IMG/VR virus record: IMGVR_UViG_3300023184_000353
Location: 1 to 32,485 of that record
DNA: 32,485 nt
Direction: 5' to 3' (one strand)
Source of the DNA: a virus
Part shown: positions 20,901 through 28,769 of the stretch, piece after piece
Position numbering within the stretch: position 1 is the first letter of the stretch
Layout of the letters: the number at the start of each line of letters is the position of its first letter
Position numbers and translations under genes: made by a program
Notes under the pieces: generated by a model
Databases searched by the model: none
The model's input: only the letters and a program-made list of their open reading frames with translations
What the model was told of the DNA's origin: nothing

Positions 20901-23055
20901 AGCATTAATGGATATTGTTCGTTCAAATCATAATAATATTACTGCTGTTACTAATGTAAGCAAGCCCTGGACAAAGGCTGTTTCTCGTATTGGTATAGAT
21001 GATTTTCGTACTGCAACAATAAACCATCGTATTAATGGTGATGTTTCAACTAACATTGATCTTGATATACTTACTGACATTCCTTCTGTATGGAAAAAGT
21101 ATGGCAATAAAATGATGGAATCAATGGACCGTCAAGTAAATGCTATTTTCCGTCAGCCTGCAGTAATGGTTACTTATACTTCTTTGCGTAAAAAATATGC
21201 TGGTATTGAACGACAGTATCATAAAGATATGGTTGCTGAACTTACTGCAAAAAATGTAGCAGCCAAGGGAAGTGCTAAGAAATCCGTTTCTGAAATTGAA
21301 GAGATAGCAAAGTCTTTTACAGAAAAACGTTTTACAGAAATCTTAACCCGTGAAGCAGCAGATCATGTGCTTAAGTATGCTGATAACCCTGCAATACGAA
21401 GCAACTTTGCTTTTAGTTCACGTACTCTTGGACGTTACTATCGGGCTACTGAAGATTTTCAACGCCGTATCTTTCGTATGAAAGAAGTACCATTGCGTGT
21501 ACTTTATCGTATGAGGTTAGCACACTTAGGTTTAGATGCTAGTGGTGCTGTTTATAAAGATATTAATGGTGAACAGTATGTTATTATGCCTACTGATAGT
21601 ATTATCTTTAAGGCTACTGATGCTACTATTCGTAAGTTAACTGGCAACTCTGGCTATAGCCAACCTATGTTTAATGATTTTACTTTTAAATTGCGTATGG
21701 TTAACCCATCATTTTCTCAAGATGCTGGTTTGCCCACTTTGTCTGGTCCTGTTGCTGGTCTTGGTGTAGTTGCTATTCAAAGCATTCTTGGTAATGTTAA
21801 TAAGATTCCAATCTTTGGTGGGCTACTTGATCAACCTGGTAAAAAGGCTGCACAAGTTGTTGATAGTTTTGCTTTAGGTAGTATTGGTGACAATATTGAT
21901 GTGACTAAGGCTATTGTTCCTGCTAGTTTGCAAAAGTTGTGGGCAATAATTGACCCCACAGAGAAGAGTCGTCAAGAAGTTACTGCTGCACAGCAGGCTA
22001 TGGCTTATAATGCTGCTCATGGAACTTTCCTTAAGGCTGATGCTAGTGAAGAAGACAAGGCTAAGTATCTTAAGAACATTAGAATTAGCGCACATAACAT
22101 TTTGGCTATGCGTAACTTCCTTGGTTTAATTTCACCTGTTTCACCTAGCATGCAGGAAGGTGTTGACCTTCCAGGTTATCTACGTAAGGTAGGTATTACT
22201 GGTTTGCGTCCTGAGTTCTTTGATATTCTTCAAGGTATTGCTAAAAACAATGCCAAGTATGGTGATGTTCAAGATCCTTATGAGTTGGCTTTGGCTACTT
22301 TTATTGGTAAGAACCCTAATAAGTTAGTGTATACGGTTGCTCGTACTGATAAGCAAACACGGGTTATTGTTCAGAATACTACTGAGTTACAGAATTGGGC
22401 TATTGAGAATAAGTCTTTGATCAATACTTATGGTGAGGCTGCTTATATTTTTGCTCCTCATGTGGGTAAGTTTAATGCTTCTTCTTATGCTTGGCTTGAG
22501 GCGGCTGGTCTTGTTAAGAGTGTTTCTTTAGAAAACTATTATACTAATTTGCTTGTTGTTCAAGATAAACAAGCATATTATAATGTGGCTCGTTTAGAAA
22601 AAGAAGCATTGTCTAATACTTCTGATCCTGAATTACGTGCTCAGATCATTAAAGATAGTACTGCTACTCGTGATAATTTAAAGGTTTCTAATCCTTTGTT
22701 GTCTAAGGCTTTGATTGGTGATGGTAATCAGATTGGTGCAGAAAGTAAGTTGCTTGCTTCTGTTGAGCAAATTGTTTCTAATCCTAATACTTCTATTGAT
22801 CCTGGTACTCGTCAGAGAATGAATCTTGCTATTAAAATAATTAAAGATTTTATGTTGTTTGCTTCTGATCCCAGTATGAAAGATGTTGTTAATTTTGCTG
22901 ATTTAAAACGTGATCGTAAAGCACAAGTGGAGGCTAATTTGCGTGACCTTATGGCGGGTGACTTGTATGTTACTGAGGCTAATCGCGCTATCTTTAGTTC
23001 TATTCTTGATTTCTATTCTCGTGACAGTTATGTTGCTTTGAAGAAGGGTTCTTAA
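17944..23055 (+). CDS. Giant (1703-residue) putative internal virion protein
   Basis: The largest gene of the window, in late order between portal and scaffold. It starts with a 1-nt TAATG overlap. Sequence is mostly helical with amphipathic segments. A hydrophobic stretch near residues 83-110 (VWGAIKAVGKVIASPLIGLF) and another around 655-680 (LGIRSAIDEGLMFILTAPGK) could insert in membranes. No enzymatic motif is obvious to me. Proteins of this size lying between portal and capsid in short-tailed phages are often ejected with the DNA. The position and the membrane-active segments suit an ejection or internal core protein. A tape measure protein is less likely at this map position. Confidence 0.6.
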   Translation: MQILNPVVAEVSPNIYAAAQQAGLDSTGLNQVEQMSFAIKKHRELNKLNPDIARSEFDKLDSRIKDGMKFLFKDASYLTPPPDAGNKVWGAIKAVGKVIASPLIGLFSLAHDYNRIINSPYLAIRQSQETGQSFFSKKVWSAAWNGKEIYDTQALKEATSMFGNEDVAVARGLLGGKTPGEIIQEYGKVDNKILASITKAFDKPNDFRQVLDGVKYAQVSPGRDIARMMDDKPPASGGLHGDYIDGTTKNVSGVLDFVYQLAIDPLTWLTGGGSKAFTIGERLSKTITEAANAGDLAGGVAKVMQNRRVNQLWENELGPAIKNYSDATTTAEKTVAYDEIARQFPGYRNREVIDTLSRGKVHDAKSAKNFFEQAQNVHLMLSGRVDGVTYYRNGVAVAKRSRNMSDGMLVALDSIFNPTTSKTVGRLNIQGRSIAELEAKGNDIHDVLLKAGQSLDDLASNPVILGIQKEIKGLKKLGQLAARSPAGLEIKIGENAIETAQNFNVVARQLLPRDLANFMTTKFLESKADEQAVIVRNLYASIMMKHGLNGHPEGEKLIESVLRDKFGDKVGFTTVSKTEINAEHAKFMDPNSIKLENNVPILNSDNPIQIWQSTHAIGSLPYAEIAKVAYQIKSKKNIMNAMGGATSSDFARKMVDAWSVLTLFPRLGIRSAIDEGLMFILTAPGKDLLDYALRKGHRLGKVSTAFTGSKESTGPIKAALSKMLGGNTYDAISSEKRKEIIEALATSKGINPEDLSNMEKRLAIGEHAEKLFSKMLDDESMGYLLQGLVHSPDMLTSVAQSLVARSGLSGNFGEDIVAAMITPSNLDKALADLGLKMSPGTQTVSSARLNDMQLSIVHFERFVKTFGGATRKYGQYVYDPTEVFLRNNALKPGQNSNIVVNGKPQEWFERAIDELAGAAGVRWDDRLNKYVVFDQKAVDAFKVMSGRSQELLQQGADDVAIVRDQVGRQLVDMYNTFHGGANNYNQALMDIVRSNHNNITAVTNVSKPWTKAVSRIGIDDFRTATINHRINGDVSTNIDLDILTDIPSVWKKYGNKMMESMDRQVNAIFRQPAVMVTYTSLRKKYAGIERQYHKDMVAELTAKNVAAKGSAKKSVSEIEEIAKSFTEKRFTEILTREAADHVLKYADNPAIRSNFAFSSRTLGRYYRATEDFQRRIFRMKEVPLRVLYRMRLAHLGLDASGAVYKDINGEQYVIMPTDSIIFKATDATIRKLTGNSGYSQPMFNDFTFKLRMVNPSFSQDAGLPTLSGPVAGLGVVAIQSILGNVNKIPIFGGLLDQPGKKAAQVVDSFALGSIGDNIDVTKAIVPASLQKLWAIIDPTEKSRQEVTAAQQAMAYNAAHGTFLKADASEEDKAKYLKNIRISAHNILAMRNFLGLISPVSPSMQEGVDLPGYLRKVGITGLRPEFFDILQGIAKNNAKYGDVQDPYELALATFIGKNPNKLVYTVARTDKQTRVIVQNTTELQNWAIENKSLINTYGEAAYIFAPHVGKFNASSYAWLEAAGLVKSVSLENYYTNLLVVQDKQAYYNVARLEKEALSNTSDPELRAQIIKDSTATRDNLKVSNPLLSKALIGDGNQIGAESKLLASVEQIVSNPNTSIDPGTRQRMNLAIKIIKDFMLFASDPSMKDVVNFADLKRDRKAQVEANLRDLMAGDLYVTEANRAIFSSILDFYSRDSYVALKKGS

Positions 23056-23057
23056 TT

Positions 23058-24698
23058 ATGGCTGATCTAAATTCTTCTGATAAGTTGGCTGCTGCAAAAG
23101 AAGCATATTATCAAGCAGGTATAGAATATGGTTATATTGAAAGAAATGTTAATGGCGATTATGGTTCTTATACTCGTATAAAAAAATATCCTCGTGGTTC
23201 AGATGAATATAATGCTGCTTTAAAACAATACAAGTCTGATAAAGTAGCATTAGATGCAGCAAAAAATAAAGTTGATACTGCTAAAAAGAATCTTGATGCT
23301 TTAACTGCTGCTGAAACTCAATCTAAAAATTCTGTTAAAGCAAAAACAAAAGCAGATAAACAATTTAAGACTGCAACAGATGAATATAATAAGGCTAAAG
23401 ATCTTAATGATCCTACTGCTTTAAAACAGGCACAGGATAAAGTTACTGCTGCTAAGGAAGCGCAGACTGCTGCTGCTAATCTTGGTAAAAAGAAATCTGA
23501 AATTAAAAATGTTGTACCTACTGCAGATAATACTGATCCTTATTTAAAAAATCTTACAATTGTTGATACCAATGGTAGTCTTTCTATTCAAGACACTAAT
23601 GCTAAACCTGTTTATTTTATACCAGTTAAACCTAATACTATTTTCCCTGGACAAAAAGTAGAAATTAATCAACAACCTTATAGCACTATTGCTATGGCTC
23701 GTGCAGCATATTTAAAGTCTATTGGACCAAATGGTATAGATAATTTAAAAAAGTCTTTGCTTGCTTCTGGTTATATTAATTCTACTCAATATAAAACTAA
23801 TGACTATATTGCTGGTCTTGATGCTTCTATTAATGATTTTAGTGTTACTAGTCTTCAGGGTTATCAGTTTGAAAATAAAAAAGATTTTGGTACTATTGAG
23901 TCTTTTATTGCTAGTCAACAAAAAAAGTCTGGTATTAATTTAACTAAGACTACTTCAAATATTGATTTTAGTACTCGTACTGAATCTGATACTCTTGTTA
24001 ATGGATACTTTAATGGATTGCTTGGTCGTTCTGCTACACAAAATGAACGTGATGAATACTTTAAAGAGTTACATGCAGCAGAAAATAAAGCAGTTGCTAA
24101 TCAAACTGTTACTCGTGATAGTGAAGGTGCTGCTCGTAGTGTTGTTAATGTTGGTTCTGTTCTTACTGATACTGATCGTCTTGTTATTGCTGGTAAAATT
24201 GCTAAACCTTATTTAACTGGTACTAATATTGATAAAGTTATTTCTGGTGGTGGTAAGGCTGCTCAAGATATTCGTGATATGCAAGCATATGGGAATGCTT
24301 ATGGTATTAAACTTGATCCAGCAATGGCTTTAAGTTATGTGGCAGATTCTTTAACTCCTGGTAGTTCTCTTGATAAGCAGAAGGAACGCATTCGTCAAAC
24401 TTCTATGACAATGTATAAAAATCTTAAGGATCATATTAGTGGTGGTGGTACTGTTGCTGATATTGCTCAACAGTATCAACGTAGTAAAATGAATATTCTT
24501 GAGTTGCCTGCTTCTCAGTCTGATATAATGGATTCTGATATTCAAAATGCTTTGCATGATCCTAAAGGTTTAATGAGTATTACTGATTATAATCTTTCTT
24601 TATATAAAGATCCTCGTTATAGGTTTACTGCTGGTGCTCATGATAGGGCTGCTCAAATGGCTAATAATATTTTACAATCTTTTGGGTTGGTGGGTTAA
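23058..24698 (+). CDS. Coiled-coil structural protein
   Basis: 546 residues. The N-terminal 160 residues are Lys/Ala-rich with heptad spacing (ALDAAKNKVDTAKKNLDALT, KQAQDKVTAAKEAQTAAANL), a long coiled coil. A middle beta-rich part follows. Around residue 315-345, YFNGLLGRSATQNERDEYFK resembles a short helical repeat found in phage virion proteins. It is translated just after the giant protein (2-nt gap) and before another Ala-rich protein, so the three probably form one assembly. Role unknown. Confidence 0.55.
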   Translation: MADLNSSDKLAAAKEAYYQAGIEYGYIERNVNGDYGSYTRIKKYPRGSDEYNAALKQYKSDKVALDAAKNKVDTAKKNLDALTAAETQSKNSVKAKTKADKQFKTATDEYNKAKDLNDPTALKQAQDKVTAAKEAQTAAANLGKKKSEIKNVVPTADNTDPYLKNLTIVDTNGSLSIQDTNAKPVYFIPVKPNTIFPGQKVEINQQPYSTIAMARAAYLKSIGPNGIDNLKKSLLASGYINSTQYKTNDYIAGLDASINDFSVTSLQGYQFENKKDFGTIESFIASQQKKSGINLTKTTSNIDFSTRTESDTLVNGYFNGLLGRSATQNERDEYFKELHAAENKAVANQTVTRDSEGAARSVVNVGSVLTDTDRLVIAGKIAKPYLTGTNIDKVISGGGKAAQDIRDMQAYGNAYGIKLDPAMALSYVADSLTPGSSLDKQKERIRQTSMTMYKNLKDHISGGGTVADIAQQYQRSKMNILELPASQSDIMDSDIQNALHDPKGLMSITDYNLSLYKDPRYRFTAGAHDRAAQMANNILQSFGLVG

Positions 24699-26006
24699 GT
24701 GGCTAGAGTTAAAGAAGAAAATTTAAATCCAGTTGCTCAATCACCTGGAATTCGTGCTATTACTAATCTTGCTACTGATGCACCTTCTGCTCCTTTGGCT
24801 GCTGTTGCTAATACTGATGTTCAACGACAACTTGCTGAGATGACTGCACAGTATAATACTTTGCTTGCTGGTAATCCTAAAGCCAAGGCTGCTGCTGCTA
24901 AGATTGCTGCGGAAAAGGCTGCTGCAGATAAGGTTGAAGCAGATCGTTTAGAGGCTGCTAAACCTATAGTTGTTACTGGTGGTGTAACTCTTGCTGGTGG
25001 TCCTAAGGATATGGGTGGTCCTGGTGGGGATGATCCATATAACTCAGATATGTCAACAGTATCAACTGGATCTTCTTATAAACCACCAGTTAGTGATGAA
25101 ACTAAAGATGCTTATGCTTTAGTTAAAGAAATTTTTCGTAACTATGGTTTAGAAGATTTGTATGGTCCTCTTGAGGATATGATGAGGACTGGTGTTGGTG
25201 CTAATGAGGCTGCTCTTCTTTTAAAAACTAGTGATAAATATAATAAAGATGCTCAAGGCAATCCTATTGGTTATGCTAAAAGGTTTGCAGGTAATACTGC
25301 CCGTCTTAAACAAGGTTTAAATGTTATTGACGAAGGCACGTATCTTGCTATGGAAAAATCTTATGAAAATACTTTAAGAAATAATGGTCTTGGTACTATG
25401 TTGAGTACTGATCGTAATAAAAACAATGCTCTTTTTGCTGATTATATTGCAAAAGATATTGATACTGTTGAGTTTAAAAATCGTATTGATACTGCTGTTG
25501 ATTTAATTCAGAATGCTAATGCTGCTACTAAACGTATGGCTAAAGAGTATTATGGTATTACTGATTTAAATCTTATTGAGTTTGCTCTTAGTCCTGAAGA
25601 AACTGCTAAGAAGTTAGAGGCTAAGGCTAATGCTGCACGTTTTGGTGGTATTGCTGCTAATGTCTTGGCTGGTACTGAGGGTGCTATGGCTCCTTCTGAA
25701 GCGTACGCTTCTAGTTTAGTTAAATCTGGTTTAACTGATGAGCAAGTAAGTCTTGGTTATCAAAATGTTGCTGATGTTCTTCCTACTACTAAAAAACTTT
25801 CTGATATTTATCAAGAGTCTGGTAGTGGTTACACTCAACAAATGGCTGAAAGTGAGTTCTTGGATAAGAATGCTTCTGCTGCTGCAAAGCGTAAAAGATT
25901 TGCTTCTTTAGAGCGTGGTACTTTTAGTTCAGATAGTGGTCAAACAAATACTGCTTTTGCTAGTAAAAATTATTCTTTAAATAATACTTCTGCTGGACAA
26001 TACTAA
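24699..26006 (+). CDS. Ala/Lys-rich structural protein, GTG start
   Basis: 435 residues starting at GTG 24699 directly after the previous TAA, with GGTGGG upstream. Residues about 60-90 (AAAAKIAAEKAAADKVEADR) form a helix or coiled coil; a Gly-rich linker (GGPKDMGGPGGDDP) follows; residues 130-300 are helical. Composition and position link it to the two upstream proteins. Thr/Ser/Asn-rich end. No known family; the structural role is inferred. Confidence 0.55.
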   Translation: MARVKEENLNPVAQSPGIRAITNLATDAPSAPLAAVANTDVQRQLAEMTAQYNTLLAGNPKAKAAAAKIAAEKAAADKVEADRLEAAKPIVVTGGVTLAGGPKDMGGPGGDDPYNSDMSTVSTGSSYKPPVSDETKDAYALVKEIFRNYGLEDLYGPLEDMMRTGVGANEAALLLKTSDKYNKDAQGNPIGYAKRFAGNTARLKQGLNVIDEGTYLAMEKSYENTLRNNGLGTMLSTDRNKNNALFADYIAKDIDTVEFKNRIDTAVDLIQNANAATKRMAKEYYGITDLNLIEFALSPEETAKKLEAKANAARFGGIAANVLAGTEGAMAPSEAYASSLVKSGLTDEQVSLGYQNVADVLPTTKKLSDIYQESGSGYTQQMAESEFLDKNASAAAKRKRFASLERGTFSSDSGQTNTAFASKNYSLNNTSAGQY

Positions 26007-26126
26007 TAAACTCCTATGTGACCGACCAGCCCACATAGCGTATAAGACTGGTAGTGAGATCCAGACCAATTCCCCGATTGGAATCTGAGGCTTGCGACTA
26101 CTACAAATAGAAAAGGGTGGGTTGCT
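26007..26126 (+). promoter_or_regulatory. Structured leader before the scaffold/capsid genes
   Basis: A 120-bp gap in an otherwise tight late operon. It holds a CTATGTG/CACATAG hairpin (26014-26038), a CTGG/CCAG pairing (26047-26064) and CCAAT/ATTGG (26066-26080), then AAAAGGGTGGG as ribosome site. A weak promoter could be TTGGAA with TACAAA 18 bases on (26078-26107). It may raise expression of scaffold and capsid. It does not fold as a tRNA. Confidence 0.45.
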
Positions 26127-26603
26127 ATGAGCAACAACGATTGGGATGATGACGATGACGACCTCGATACTGAAACTGAAACGTACATGGATGGTAGTGA
26201 CTTACTTAAAAAGTTACGCAAAGCCAAGCGTTCTGATGAGAAACGTATTAAGGAACTTACTGAGCAACTTGAGGGTTTATCCAAGTCGCAGCGTGAGCGT
26301 ACAGTCAAAGAAGTCCTAGAAAAAAGGGGCGTTAACCCTAAGGCACAGCGTTTGATTCTTAAAGATTTAGATGAAGTTAACGAGGAGTCAGTAAATAACT
26401 GGCTCGAAGATAACGGTGATCTATTTGGATTGACTCAACCCGAGGTGTCTGAAGAGAAAGAACTTAATCTTGCTGCATTGCGTCAACAAGATGTTATTAC
26501 TCAATTGGGTACGACTCCTGGTAGAGCAGATGATTTATTGAACCGAGTTTTAAATGCGGCTTCCGCTGAAGAACTCACTGATCTTATCTACTCTCAACAA
26601 TAA
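26127..26603 (+). CDS. Scaffolding protein
   Basis: 158 residues, very acidic start (NDWDDDDDDLDTETE), then a highly charged helix with heptads (LKKLRKAKRSDEKRIKELTE) and a compact helical C-terminus. Directly upstream of the major capsid gene, the standard position for a scaffold that shapes the prohead and then leaves. Length is typical for small scaffolds. No protease gene is seen, so it may exit intact. The role is inferred from position and composition. Confidence 0.7.
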   Translation: MSNNDWDDDDDDLDTETETYMDGSDLLKKLRKAKRSDEKRIKELTEQLEGLSKSQRERTVKEVLEKRGVNPKAQRLILKDLDEVNEESVNNWLEDNGDLFGLTQPEVSEEKELNLAALRQQDVITQLGTTPGRADDLLNRVLNAASAEELTDLIYSQQ

Positions 26604-26620
26604 TCCATAGTAATTTCCTA

Positions 26621-26636
26621 TCACCTTTGGAGGTGA
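26621..26636 (+). promoter_or_regulatory. Hairpin containing the capsid gene Shine-Dalgarno
   Basis: GGAGGTGA (26629-26636) is a near-perfect anti-16S complement six bases before the capsid ATG at 26643. It is also the 3' arm of TCACCT-TTGG-AGGTGA (26621-26636), so folding would hide the ribosome site. It may tune capsid translation. Confidence 0.6.
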
Positions 26637-26642
26637 CGAACA

Positions 26643-27599
26643 ATGGCTAATGCCTATACAAGTACGGGATCAAGTACCCTCGGCGGAACCGCTGGTGGCG
26701 CTGGTTTAGTACAAAAAGCATACGACCGTTTGCTAGAATTTGCATTGCGTTCGGAGCCGCTTATTCGTAGTGTTGCTGACAAGCGCCCTGCCAAATTGGC
26801 GAATCCTGGCTCAACTGTAGTTCTTCAGATCCATCAGGATCTTTCTGAGCAGGCAACTGCTCTCACTGAAGCAACTGAGCGTGACTCTGTTGCTATCAGT
26901 ACACCAACCTCTGTTACCATTACTCTCGCTGAGTATGGTAACTCGGTTCTTGTTACCCGTGCGTTGGAACTCTTCAGCCTTGCTGACGTAGATCCAGCCG
27001 TGGCTAACATCATTGCATTCAACCTTGCTGGCTCGATTGATACTGTTGCACAAACAGAACTTCGTGGCGGAACCAACGTAATTTATGCTGGTGCTACTGC
27101 GACTTCGACTGCAACAATTACTGCTGCAGCAACTATTACTTCCGCTAACTTGCGTAAGGCTGTTGCTAAGTTGCGTTCCGGTAAGTCTGTCCCACGCAAG
27201 AACGCACTCTACTGGTGCGGTATTCACCCTGAAGTTTCACACGATCTTCGTGCAGAAACGGGTGCTTCTGGCTGGCTCCTTCCTCATCAATACGGTTCTT
27301 CACAGGACAGTATTTGGGCTGGAGAAATCGGTACGTATGAAGGTGCTTACTTCGTTGAGTCTCCTCGTATGTACAATACTACTGATGGTGCATCAAGCGC
27401 ACGCAACTACCGCACTATTCTTGCTGGACAGCAAGGACTTGCGGAGGCGGTTGCTGAAGAGCCACACGTAGTTATTGGTCCGGTCATTGACCAACTGATG
27501 CGTTTCCGTCCGATGGGTTGGTACGGTGTTCTTGGTTTCAAGCGTTACCGCGAAGAAGCCTTGTACCGTATTGAGTCTGGTTCTTCAATCGCTTCATAG
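26643..27599 (+). CDS. Major capsid protein (HK97 fold, N4-gp56-like)
   Basis: 318 residues. The pattern fits N4-gp56/P22-type coats: an N-terminal helix (LVQKAYDRLLEFALRSEPLI), a beta-rich domain with TEATERDSVAISTP and VTITLAEYGNSVLVTR, a long helix with VANIIAFNLAGSIDTVAQTE, the ANLRKAVAKLRSG helix, and a C-terminal strand FRPMGWYGVLGFKRYR. The gene has its own strong ribosome site and a terminator right after it. Codon use differs from its neighbours: five of six Phe are TTC and seven of ten Asn are AAC, while the gene at 24699-26006 uses mostly TTT. That fits selection for high expression. Confidence 0.85.
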   Translation: MANAYTSTGSSTLGGTAGGAGLVQKAYDRLLEFALRSEPLIRSVADKRPAKLANPGSTVVLQIHQDLSEQATALTEATERDSVAISTPTSVTITLAEYGNSVLVTRALELFSLADVDPAVANIIAFNLAGSIDTVAQTELRGGTNVIYAGATATSTATITAAATITSANLRKAVAKLRSGKSVPRKNALYWCGIHPEVSHDLRAETGASGWLLPHQYGSSQDSIWAGEIGTYEGAYFVESPRMYNTTDGASSARNYRTILAGQQGLAEAVAEEPHVVIGPVIDQLMRFRPMGWYGVLGFKRYREEALYRIESGSSIAS

Positions 27600-27612
27600 T
27601 TGATTGATAGTT

Positions 27613-27649
27613 AGACAGGGGGGCGATCCTTCCCTGTCTTTCTATGTTT
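27613..27649 (+). terminator. Intrinsic terminator after the capsid gene
   Basis: AGACAGGG (27613-27620) pairs with CCCTGTCT (27632-27639), followed by TTCTATGTTT. It would attenuate the late transcript, making capsid mRNA more abundant than the genes further right. Confidence 0.8.
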
Positions 27650-27665
27650 AAATTAAGGAGATAGA

Positions 27666-27941
27666 TTGGCTACATATACATTCCTTACACCTACCCTTGA
27701 ACAAGGACCTATAGGTGGACATAGGTTGCATCAATTTTTTAAACAACGCACTAAGAGTTATACTGTCATTAATGATGGTGGTGTTTATTCTTTAACGCAG
27801 TATCCTTCTGAAGATGATCTTAAGACTTATACTGCCTATTATATGGGTGGTTGTATTCATACTGGTGTGTCTGATGCTATTCGTACTGCAATGATTGCTG
27901 CTAATATTGGTATTACTGCTACTAATTTTACGGTGGAATAA
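27666..27941 (+). CDS. Hypothetical late protein, TTG start
   Basis: 91 residues starting at TTG 27666, five bases after AAGGAG. MATYTFLTPTLEQGP, then a beta segment TKSYTVINDGGVYSLTQYP and YYMGGCIHTGVSDAIRTAM. The stop overlaps the next ATG (TAATG). Capsid-decoration or head-completion proteins occupy this spot in many phages, but no family can be named. Confidence 0.6.
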   Translation: MATYTFLTPTLEQGPIGGHRLHQFFKQRTKSYTVINDGGVYSLTQYPSEDDLKTYTAYYMGGCIHTGVSDAIRTAMIAANIGITATNFTVE

Positions 27942-28267
27942 TGTTTTTACATAGGGAACGTGAACATCCTGAATATGTTGAGGGATGTTTTGGTTGTAAA
28001 ATAAGTACTCTTCAAACTAATTCTGGTGATGCTTCTGGTAATAAGAGTATGGCTACTAAGAAGTGGGATGGTGAGTTACAGGCTTATCGTGATGCAAGAG
28101 CACAGGGTATTCAACCTGCTGGTACTTCTATGAAAAATATTGTGGAAGCACATAAGGCTTCAGAAACTTTGGGTTCTGCTTATGATGCTAATACTATGGT
28201 AAGAGCAAATAAGTTAGATAAACGTACGGCTCATGTTATGAAGGAACTAAAGGAAGCAGGAATCTAG
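27941..28267 (+). CDS. Conserved actinophage-type small protein
   Basis: 108 residues. REHPEYVEGCFGCKISTLQ at the N-terminus is a frequent actinobacteriophage motif of unknown role (two Cys close to a His). The rest is helical and charged (KWDGELQAYRDARAQG, DKRTAHVMKELKEAG). Overlaps its neighbours by 1 nt on both sides. Confidence 0.65.
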   Translation: MFLHREREHPEYVEGCFGCKISTLQTNSGDASGNKSMATKKWDGELQAYRDARAQGIQPAGTSMKNIVEAHKASETLGSAYDANTMVRANKLDKRTAHVMKELKEAGI

Positions 28268-28440
28268 TGGCTAAGATGTCAGATAAGAAGCAGGATGCTA
28301 AAGTTATGAAAAACATGAAGCCTTTTCAGAAGGCTGCATTTAAAAAGGCTGATAGTAAGATGGATGCTAAGAAGCCTTCGGCTAAGGTTGATTCTAAAAT
28401 GGATAAGGCTCTTGCTGCTAAGATTAAGAAGGGTAAATAA
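28267..28440 (+). CDS. Small lysine-rich protein A, GTG start
   Basis: 57 residues, with repeated Lys/Ala/Met/Asp (MKNMKPFQKAAFKKADSKMD), ending KIKKGK. GTG at 28267 overlaps the upstream TAG (TAGTG) and its stop overlaps the next ATG (TAATG). It is likely to bind nucleic acid or an acidic partner. No family recognised; one of several short basic proteins in a row. Confidence 0.6.
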   Translation: MAKMSDKKQDAKVMKNMKPFQKAAFKKADSKMDAKKPSAKVDSKMDKALAAKIKKGK

Positions 28441-28565
28441 TGCCTACTGTTGGTAATATGAAATTTCCTTATACTGCTAAGGGTAAGGCTGCTGCTAAGA
28501 AGGCTGCAGCAAAGACTGGTCAAAAGATGGAATCTAAACCTATGAAAAAAGCAAAGAGCAAGTAA
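28440..28565 (+). CDS. Small lysine-rich protein B
   Basis: 41 residues. GNMKFPYTAKGKAAAKKAAA recalls short phage proteins with a KFPYT.KG.AAAK core. The ATG and stop each overlap a neighbour by 1 nt. Very basic and helical; possibly DNA-condensing inside the head. The function is not established. Confidence 0.6.
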   Translation: MPTVGNMKFPYTAKGKAAAKKAAAKTGQKMESKPMKKAKSK

Positions 28566-28753
28566 TGGCTGATGTTAATAATAATAAAGTAAAATTTGGT
28601 GGAGATAAAGGTTTTGAATTTGGTAAACCAAAGTATCTACCTTCAAAAGAATTTGATAAATTAGTTAACACTGGTGTAAAACCAAAATCGCCACGCACTA
28701 CTGCTGGTATTGCTGGCAAGTCTGGTAAATCAGTAAACCAACTCTTCAAGTAA
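28565..28753 (+). CDS. Hypothetical basic small protein
   Basis: 62 residues: an Asn-rich start (MADVNNNKVKFGGDKGFEFG), then Lys/Pro/Gly/Ser-rich sequence (KPKSPRTTAGIAGKSGKS). TAATG overlap with the gene before. Short motif AGIAGK recurs in the protein at 29651-30238, suggesting a shared origin or a common binding partner. No family recognised. Confidence 0.55.
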   Translation: MADVNNNKVKFGGDKGFEFGKPKYLPSKEFDKLVNTGVKPKSPRTTAGIAGKSGKSVNQLFK

Positions 28754-28769
28754 ACCAAGGTAGGGGACG

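Noticed and set aside
26007-26126. Possible tRNA gene
   Set aside because: Hairpins exist, but there is no acceptor stem pairing the ends, no T-loop GGTTCRA and no anticodon arm in the right order.
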